A stretch of DNA of 64,000 nucleotides from Acestrorhynchus altus (lineage: Eukaryota; Chordata; Actinopteri; Characiformes; Acestrorhynchidae). Below, one piece after another: positions 51,473 through 61,300 of this stretch. Position 1 is the first letter of the stretch; each line of letters opens with the position of its first letter. The position numbers and the translations under genes are program-made. The stretch spans positions 29,333,889-29,397,888 of the forward strand of contig CM067510.1 of the NCBI GenBank assembly GCA_034509495.1, given 5' to 3'. The notes below the pieces were generated by a model that was given only the letters and a program-made list of their open reading frames with translations, had not been told where the DNA came from and made no database searches.

Positions 51473-54400
51473 GAGGGAGATAGAGACAGAGAGGTTGATA
51501 AAGAGAGCAAGACAGCAATAGAGAGTGTGATAGTGAGAGACGAGTAAAAGTGACTCAACTCCTGAACAGAAAAATTAAGATGAACTCACTCGAAACGCTT
51601 CAGCATGCTCCTGCGTCCTGATCTGGAGAGACGCAGCTTTTTCTTCAACATAGCCATAATGAATGAACACACACATACAAGCACACAACAATGGGGAAAA
51701 TGGGGAAAGAGGAAACAGAAAAGTATCTGAAGAATTAAACCTGACTGTCAGGTACTCACTCTGGGCGTGGTTTCAACATCACACACACACATTTATACAC
51801 ACACTCTTTGTTTTATTAGGTGACAGACAGATAAATATTGCCCTGTCTGTGAGACTACTATGAATTACGCTATGAATGTATTCTGAGTCTATAGTATAAG
51901 TGTACAGTCAGACTGTGTTCTGATAAACAGTACAAGTGTAGAGTCTGAGAGTGTCTTCTGAGTGTACAGTATACATACACAGTCTGAGTGTACAGGGAAT
52001 ATCTGAAAAAAGTAAGAGTGAACAGTCTTAGAGTATGTAAATGTACAGAGTATTGTCAGAGTGTGTTCTGAGTGTATTGTCTGAGAATGTGTTCTGGGTG
52101 TATAGTATAAGTGTACAGTCTGAGAGTGTGTTGAGTGTACAGTATGAGTGTGTTCTAAATGTACAGTATAGTACAGTATAGGTACAGAATATGTTCTGAG
52201 TGTATAGTATCACTGTACAGTCTAAGAGTGTGTTCTGAGTGTATTGCCTGTGAGTGTTTTTAGTGTATGGTGGAGTGTTGTCTGACAGTGTGTTCTGAAT
52301 GCACAGTATAAGTGTACAGTCTGAGAGTGTGTTCTGAGTGTACACCTGACAATGTATTGTCTGTGATTGTTCTGAGTGTATTGTCTGACAGTGTGCTCTG
52401 AATATACAGTATAAGTGTACAGTCTGAGTGTATTGTCTGTTTGGAGTGTATGATCTGAGAGTGTGTTTGGAATGTATTGTTTGAGACTGTGTTCTGAGTG
52501 AATTGGCTGACAATTAGTTCTGAGTGTAAAGTCTCTGTGGAAAAGGCTCTTTGTCACCCCCTACAGGACATTTGTGTGAGCTACAGATGTGAGAGATGCC
52601 CCTTCCTTTTTGCTGAAGTCCTTATTCAGCAGAGCTGTGTCTGTTAAGTATTTGAGCTGGAATGCGTTCATGAAGAATGTGATCTACCCTGAATTAAGTT
52701 GAGCCGTACCAGTTAATGTTTAACCTGTTGCCAGTGGTGAGTGATTTCGAGCATTCAGATTCCGAGAATGTGTTGGGTATTTCCTGAGGAGAAGTTTGCC
52801 ACACTAGTGCAGGTTGCTTGATTCTCCTGCTGTAAATCTCAGTATAAACATCTGATCAGAAGTAAACTATGGTTTGGAAGCATCCCCTGATGACTGTAAT
52901 ATTCAGCTCTACAAGCAGGAGTGTATGAGTACATTGTGAGGGCTTAAACTACTCAAAGTGAAGTTTTGCTACAGTGGAAAATTAGAACACAGCTCCTGAA
53001 TTTTGAAGGTGAGTGGGTTTTAGAAACAGTGCTGAAACAGGACCCCAGTCACTATAAACAGGTACATCTCTAGAACTCACAAATTCCACACTCTTTCTAT
53101 CTCTATATCTCCTTAAATGAGAAAGCATGAAGAAGAGGGATATTCAGAGGAGGAGATTCAGAAGAGGAATTTCAAAGGAGTTTTAAGTGGAGAAGATACT
53201 CAGAGGAGGAGAACCAGAAGAGGAGATTTAGAAGAAGTGTGGGAGATTGAGGGGTGAATCAGGAGAATTAGATTCAGAAGAAAAGTTTCAAAGAAGTAGA
53301 TTCAGAGGAGGCGATTTTAAAAAAGGATGCATTTCAAAAGTAGAGGAAATTCAGAAAAGGATCTGACTTCAAAAAAAGGAGGAGATTCAGAGCAGGAGGT
53401 GATTCAGAGCAGGAGGAGACACAGAAGGGTAGTTTTAGAAGAAGGTGCTGAAGGGATTTTCTTTGCTTCTATATAATTTATATCAGACTATGGCTCATAT
53501 AGTCAGCACACACTGGTGCTGATAGAGCTGAAGATTACAGTTGAAAGGTGTTAAATTCAAACCATAATTTACGTCTGATCAGATCAGCAGCTAAAACACC
53601 CCTATCACTACTACCAAATATAACAATAATCATCATAATAATATTGCTCTATATTTTACATTAATATTATTATCATAAACATCATTTTCCTGAATTGACT
53701 TCCTGGCACCGTGCAAGACAGCTGCCTCTCCGGTTGCTCCATAGCTTAGCTCTTTTTAACCCCCCGTTTCTCACCTTTCCACATACTTTGCTCCTCTGAC
53801 AAGGACAGAGTGTGTTCTTCTACATATCCTAGGGATATTTTCTACTCCGAAAATGCAACCAGGAGCCAGTTTTCTCTCGTATTCGAGAGAGGAGCTGTTG
53901 GCCCTGAGAACAAAGGGACAAGCCGGCATACGACACCCAATCCTGGTGTACACAGCAGATGTCTGCTACAACTCAGAGCTGTGTCACATCCAGAAGTTTG
54001 CTGATGATACAGCCATAGTTGGGTGTATCAGGGATGATAGTGAGGAGGAGTATCAGAGCCTGGTGAGGGACTTTGCAGCCTGGTGCCACAGGAATAATCT
54101 GTAGCTCAACACCTCATTGACTTTGGGAGGTCCAGACCAAAGTCACGACCAGTTCTGATTGAGGGAGATGAGGTGGAGGCTGTGGACTCCTATAAGTACC
54201 TTGGGCTGTGGCTGGACAGCAAGTTGGACTGGTCATGTACCATCGACCACCTGTACAGAAAGGGACAGAGGAGGTTGTACTTTCTGAGGAGGCTATGGTC
54301 CTTCAACATCTACAGGAAATCATCCTGTGGATGTTTTATCAGTCTGTGGTCACCAGTGTCCTGTTCTACACTGTGGTGTGCTGGGGGGGGGCAGCATATC

Positions 54401-57400
54401 CAAGAAGGACAAACACAGGCTGGACAAACTGACCAGGCAGGCTGGCTCTGTGGTTGGCACAAAGCTGGACTCTCTGGTGTCAGTGGCAGACAAGAGGACT
54501 GGGGATCTGTCTGGGGAATCTGTATGTGGTGCTCCTCCTAGAGTAAAAGCAGTAAAACTAGATGTACAAACCTAGCTGCATCCTTGGGTTTATACAGGCA
54601 CCTTCATGTAGACTGCATTCAGTACCATTAAGGAGCAGCAGTTTAAGGAAGGTACTGACCAGAATAATACTGCTTCAAGAACACTGGTCGTAGGAAGTGG
54701 AATAGGTTTGACAAAGCAAATGCAGCAATCAAACTGGTTTATATGAAGCTTGGTTAATTTAATAGCCTATACAGGTGATCTAACCATGGTGTACTGGTTA
54801 TATTAGTTTATTTACAGTAACTGTTAATACTGAGTAAAGCACTGCACATACATGACCACATTCCCTGTATTGGGCAGATTAGCATTTCTTTTTCAGATTA
54901 GTTTCTTCTTAACTTTTAGAACTCTCCACCAATTATTGTGGAATATAATTTCATACAAAACCATTTTTCTTCCAATGGGCCCACCACCCAGGGGAGGGGT
55001 TTGGTCCAATGTGGATTGGGTAGTGGCCAAAGGTGTGGGCCTTGGTGTTCTGATCCTCGGCTACTGAAACTGGTTCTTGGGATTTGGAATATTACCTCTC
55101 TGGGTGGAAAGGAGCCCAAACTGCCCAAGGTTGAGCAGTACCAACTAGATATAGTTTGTCTCCCCTTGACATACAGTGTGGGCTCCGGAACCAATCTAGG
55201 GGGCTAGACTATATTCTATTCCGAAGTTGCCCATCTAGAGAGGCACAAGGCAGGAGAGGGTTTAGTTATAGCTCTCTGCTTGCACATTGGGGTTTTCTCC
55301 GGTGAATGAGAGGGTTGTTTGCCTACGTCTTTAGACTGACGACTGGGCTCTGACTGTTGGCGCATATGCACTGAACAGTAGCTTGGAGTACCCGGCCTTC
55401 TTGGAGTCCTTGGAGGGGATGCTGGAAAGTGCCCCTCCCAGAGACTCAATTTCTCTACTGGGAGACAGTGTAACCTGGAAGGGTGTGATTGGGAGGAATA
55501 GCCTCTCTGAACTGAACCCGAATGGTGTTTTGTAATTGGATTTCTGTGCTCGGTATGGTTTATCCATAACAAACTCCATGTTCAAACACAAGGGTGTCTA
55601 TAAATGCACTTAGCAAGAAGATACCCTAGACCACCCCTGACCTCTGTCGCCCGTTGGCTTGCTCACCAGGGGGGTTTATGTCTTTATCCCTTGTTCATGT
55701 GTTGTTCCCCTTTTTATTTTTGATTTCTGTAAGCTGCTCTGTGACATCTGTTGTGAAATGTAAATGTTGATTTGACATCAAGACCTGATTAAAGCAGTAG
55801 GCCTCCTGAGCTCTAGTGCTGAAGCCCTTCACTCCTCGGAGATGCTGGAGAAACCACTATGAAATCTTAATTGTATTAGAGGAGGTTTGAGGAAACATGT
55901 ACAATTGTCTGTACAAAGACTGGCACTGAAACATCACACACCTGAAAGAATTTTGCATGGAGGAATGAGGAAATCTTTCACTTGATGTGACTGTCACAGA
56001 TGACGAACAGGAGCTGTATGTAATTGTAGGATAATGTTTATTTAAATTCAAACTAGAAAACCCAAACAGACAAAGGAAATAACCAAACTAAACCAAACAA
56101 AAGGGCAGGGTTACAAAGGATGCACAGATGGGAACACTGATGACAGGGCAGAGCAAGGGAGTAGACAAGATAGAAAACACAAGAGAGCCATGTGCTGGAA
56201 AAGCACATGGCCAAACAAAACAAGACCTAAGAAGGACAGACAAGGAACTGAATGAAAACAAGACTGTACAGAAGCATGAGAGTAGGCCTCTCCTTGATGA
56301 GCAGGGCATGTATGCCAACACCCCCTGAGGCTGGCAAAGGAGAAGGACCCAGAAAACAAGAAACAAGAGACACAAGAAACAAGACTGGGAACAAGACTAG
56401 AAACAAACCAGACTAGACACAAACATGAGATAAGACAGGACCTGGGATGAAACAGGAGACATGATAGAGATTGGACAAACAACTGACAGGGCAGACACAA
56501 GACAAGAATGAAGTTCAAACATTTACATTTATGGCATTTGGCAGATGCTTTTATCCAAAGCAACTTACAAAAGTGCTTTGCTCTTTACAGGCTAGAATCC
56601 AGAGATTCCTCAAGTTTAGATGCTGCTGAAAACAAATGTCAGATTGGAAACCAACTAGACTGAGTATAATTATATACCTTTAAAGCATTAAATGTTCTTG
56701 AAAGCAATGGGTCCTCAGTCTGCATTTGAAGCCAGCAAGTGACTCAGCTATTAGGACCCCCTAGGAAAGTTCCTTCCACCATTTTAGTGCCAGGACAGAA
56801 AAGATTCTGGATGCTTATCTCCCATGCACCTTAAGGGATGGTGGATTAAGATGAGCTATACTTGATGCTTGAAGGACTCTTTTTACAGATTGAGTTTTGA
56901 CCATTACCATCAAGTGCAATGTACCATCAAGAGTCTGGCCTATTTTTGATTTTGTAGGCTAGCATCAAGGTTTTGAATCTACAGGAAGCAAATGAAGGGA
57001 ACACAGAAATTGGGAACACTGAAGACTGCATGGGAAGGCCAGCTAGAATTGCAGGGAACTGTAGTAGTCCAAGTCTTGAAATGACAAGGGACTGAACAAG
57101 CACCTGAGTGGCCTCTCTCTAGATAAAAAAAGGTCAATTTCTCCTGATGTTGTAAAAGAACAAACAGACTAGAAGATGAGACAAAATGTAACAAACCAAA
57201 ATGACTGGGAGCATAAAATCCATAGAACAAAGCACACAACAGCAGCAAACATAATACGCACATCAACAAATATACACTGAAACAAAGGGCTACTTATACA
57301 CAGACAGACACTAGGCACACCTGGAGAACATAACGAGAGAGCAGGGATGCAATGAATGCACACATGGGAACACTGATGACAGGGTGGAGGTAGGGCAGAG

Positions 57401-58296
57401 ACAAGACAAAAAACACAACAGAGGCATGCACTTGGAAAGCACATGGCAAAACAAAACAAGACCTATGAAGGAAGACAAGAAACAGAATGGAAACAAGACT
57501 AGACACGTGACACAGACTGCTAGACGGTTGAAGGCCAAGAACACCCGATAAACCCAGATGAGCCCATTTGTGCTTACATTTTTGTATTTTTTCAACACAG
57601 ATACATGATGCTTAAACAGGCCATCAGCCACAGGTAGTCACGGACTGTAAACAATTCATCACACTGTTTAAATGGCACTGAATCATACAATTATCAATCA
57701 TTTATTTTCATGTAATTAACTAATTATGCATTCTTACACAAAGAAGACATCTCAACTAGTACTGTAGAACTGTTCAGTGTTTACTACTGTTTTGTGTTTT
57801 ACACTTGATTTCATACAACATTTGGCCATTTTAGTTATTTATTTATGTTATTAAGCGGAAGTATAAAGTAAACAACATTCACCTTTAAATTCAGATGAAC
57901 CTTGGCAGTCTCTAAAAGATGACCTGCAGGCCGGAAATCAACCTGTATGTGTCATGCACCCCTCAGTTGGACTCCAATTCCCAGAATCCTTCAGTTTGTT
58001 ACCTGACTCACTCACATTCCCGAACACCAGAGTTCTGATTGTATTCACCTGGTCCGGCGAGACATGAACCCAGTCTTTCAACCTGTTCAGTGTCTAGCTT
58101 TGCCTGGCAGTCCTCTACCCATGGTTATTGTTATCAGTCTGTCTGTTTGAGCCGGGTTCCGTTTTCTGATCCTGCCTTTTATACCGGCGGCGATTTCAAA
58201 TCCGCATTCGAGGAAAATTGGCCTTTAAACATCCGTCGAATTTGAATCTGCTAAAATAGTTGATCATCGAAGTAGAACTCTGTCACATCCCTAACC

Positions 58297-58345
<49 letters not shown>

Positions 58346-61300
58346 GTAATAGTAATAATAATGATAATTATTATTATTAATAATAATAATAATAATAATG
58401 ATTACAGCAGCTTGTTTTACAGAGAGATTAAGCCACTATGCTAAAAGCAGTCTTGCTGATGTCATGCGTCTATCTGACTTTCAGAACCATTCAAGCAGAA
58501 ACACAAACACACCCACCAACATGTTTGTTTTTACACAATCATGAGTTGTGTTTTATGTGTAATATTTAACATTAATGCAACACTGATGTGGTCAGTAAGG
58601 TGTGACTTTTTTGAGTTTTCTGTTTTGTTTTTTCACATATGCTATACAGACAAAAGTATTGGGACACTCATTAATTTTTTTCCTTCTTAAATCAAGGGTC
58701 TTAAAAAGAATTTCTCATGCTTTTATCTGTACTGTCCAAACGGAAGACTTTGGATTTGTTTGCATTCAGCCACAAGAGCTAGTGTTAGTGTTGGGCAATC
58801 ACCACCCCACCTCATCCCCAAGTCAACCCAAAAGTACTGGATGGAAAACCAATATTCCTCAGTTCCACTGCTCCAAAGCTCTTCGCTGGGGGGCTTTATA
58901 CCCCTCTAGCCCACACCCTGCCTTAGGCATGGTGCCAATAGTTTGATGTTTGAATTGGTGTGGTGCAACAGATAAAATCACCAGTATGCTAGGACACCAT
59001 GTAGTAGACTGGGGTTTGATTCCCAGTCTGGGCAACTATTATGTGCTACAACAGTTCTTGGGCAAGACTCCTAACACTCTGGCCCACCTCTGTATATGAG
59101 AATCCTTGAAAGTTGGTCTGGATAAGAGCATCAGCTAAATTCTATAAATGTAAATGTCCATAAATCGTTTATCTTCTCCAAAGAGTCCTATTCTATTGGC
59201 AGTACTTCTCTAGAGAGACTAGACAAGCTGTTTGTGCATTTGCACATTTGCAATGGGTGCAACTTAAAGTAGGTAAATGAATTCATTAGAAGGGGTACAG
59301 AAACCTTTGGACATATAGTGCATAACCGTGCACACGCCTAAGCAACACCATTGTCACCAGGAGGTCATTAGAGGGCACAACTGAACAATTGCCCACACAC
59401 ACACACACACACACGCACACACATACGCACACACACACACAGTTAAACAATGCACCTGTAATTAGTCACTGCTGAAACACACCCTGTTTTAAAACAGCAT
59501 TAAAGAGCGATAAACACAGAACTGAGCTCAACTCACACTGTTTACACTGACGCAGACAGGTCAAACTGGTTACTGTACACACACACATAAACTGATCCTA
59601 AACACACCTGCACTTCTGTGGGCCTGCACTGCACCAACATAATCTCAATATTTCCATATTTACATATATAGAATTAATGAACTTGCACTTATGTAATTTA
59701 CTTACACTTGTCTTAACATAGTTGCAACCAGAAGGAAGTGTGGGATTGCAGTGCTGTTGGGAAGGAAGATAAAAGATCTTGATACATGGATTCACTGGTC
59801 ATCCCCACCAAGACAAAAGCGGGATCACTGAAGATGCCCCTGAAGATCCCGCTGCCATTCTGACTGACTCCATGAAAGTCTTGTTTGACACCATTGCAGC
59901 TGGTTGAATCATTCTGGGTGCAACTATTTTCTGTTGAGTGTATAAACAAGTGTGTGATGTGTTAATGAAAGACATGTATGTAATTAATTAAGCAACGAAC
60001 AATATATTCTTCACTATGGGGTCACCGAATATGTATTTTGCAAAACTGAAGAGCAAAACCAGCCCTGGTTCAAAATCCATAGCATTGTTTTAACATGCTG
60101 GCATGCACCTCAGCATCTGTCAGAAACTTTCATACATTTCTCGACATCTTCCAGTATCTCCCATCATCTCTCAACATCTCAGCGACTCTCAATAATTCTC
60201 AATATCTCTCAACATAGCAGAACATTTCAGCAAATATGAACAATCTCTCAACATTTTTTTCCTAATATGTCTCAACATCTCTCAGCATCCCCAACATCTC
60301 AAAACATTACACAAAGTCTCTCAATAATTGTCAGCATCTTTCAACATCTCTCAAAATCTCTTAGCCTCCCATTCGTCAGAATCTTTAATCTCCCACCGCC
60401 TATCAATATCTCCCAGCATCTCTCAACATCTCTAAACATTGCTCAACAACTCTCAGCATCTTTCAACATCTCTCAACAACTCTCAGCATCTTTCAACATC
60501 TCTCAACAACTCTCAGCATCTTTCAACATCTCTCAACATTTCTCTTCAAGTCTCAACATCTCAGCATCTGTCCAGAATCTTTCATCTCACATCTATCAGT
60601 ATCTCTTAGCATCTCTCAACGTCATTCAAAATCTCTAGGTAAACTGCCTGAAAAACAACCAAACACCAAAAATGGTTCCACTATTCTAAAAGAACCTTTT
60701 TTAGAAATCTTTATTAAATAAATTCTCTCACTTTTATGTCATCAGCCAGCCTTTTGATGCAGACCAGTGGGCTCATATACAGCTTGTTGACTGATGTATG
60801 GCTTCTGCAGAGCATGTGTTAAGGAAACTGATTATTTCTTGTTTCTGTACTGTAAACTGTAAACAAACAGATGCAAACGCATGTGGGGGAACCAAAACTA
60901 AACAGAAGGCTGATGAGAAGGGATAGACAGGGGATGCAAACAGGAGACAAGTATGACAGTAGTATGCTCCCTGACATGCAACGCCAGAGTGCATAAACCA
61001 ACACTCACTGGAGCTGGTGAAGGAGAGGGACCAGACAAACAAGAACAGGACAGACACGACTAGGCATTAACAGGAGACTGCAGACTAGACAGAAACAGGG
61101 GAAAAACAGAAGATGCAACAAGAGACTGGACCTGGAGAACGGGAGACATGAGAGGGGACTGCCAACAGAAAACGGACAAAGACATTGATGGGGACAGATA
61201 CAAACATGATGACATGTACAGGGACAACAAAAATAAACACAAGAACAGACAGGGGTACAAAAATGAAAGCAGACAAGGGCATAGACACATCATGGACGCA

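Noticed and set aside
51608..51635. Alternative reading of the arhgap44 candidate as an internal exon (RTQEHAEAFR)
   Set aside because: Exons 1 and 2 already join in correct phase to match the family; this reading would break the frame with exon 2.
52028..52513. 161-codon minus-strand open frame
   Set aside because: It lies wholly in a tandem minisatellite; the protein is a repeat of YTQNTLSDCT-like units with no family resemblance.
56111..56563. 150-codon minus-strand frame
   Set aside because: Antisense of a purine-rich dispersed repeat; low-complexity Cys/Ser/Leu-rich product.
60440..60540. Regularly spaced repeats resembling a CRISPR array
   Set aside because: Units are contiguous 36-bp tandem repeats with no unique spacers, in a vertebrate intron.
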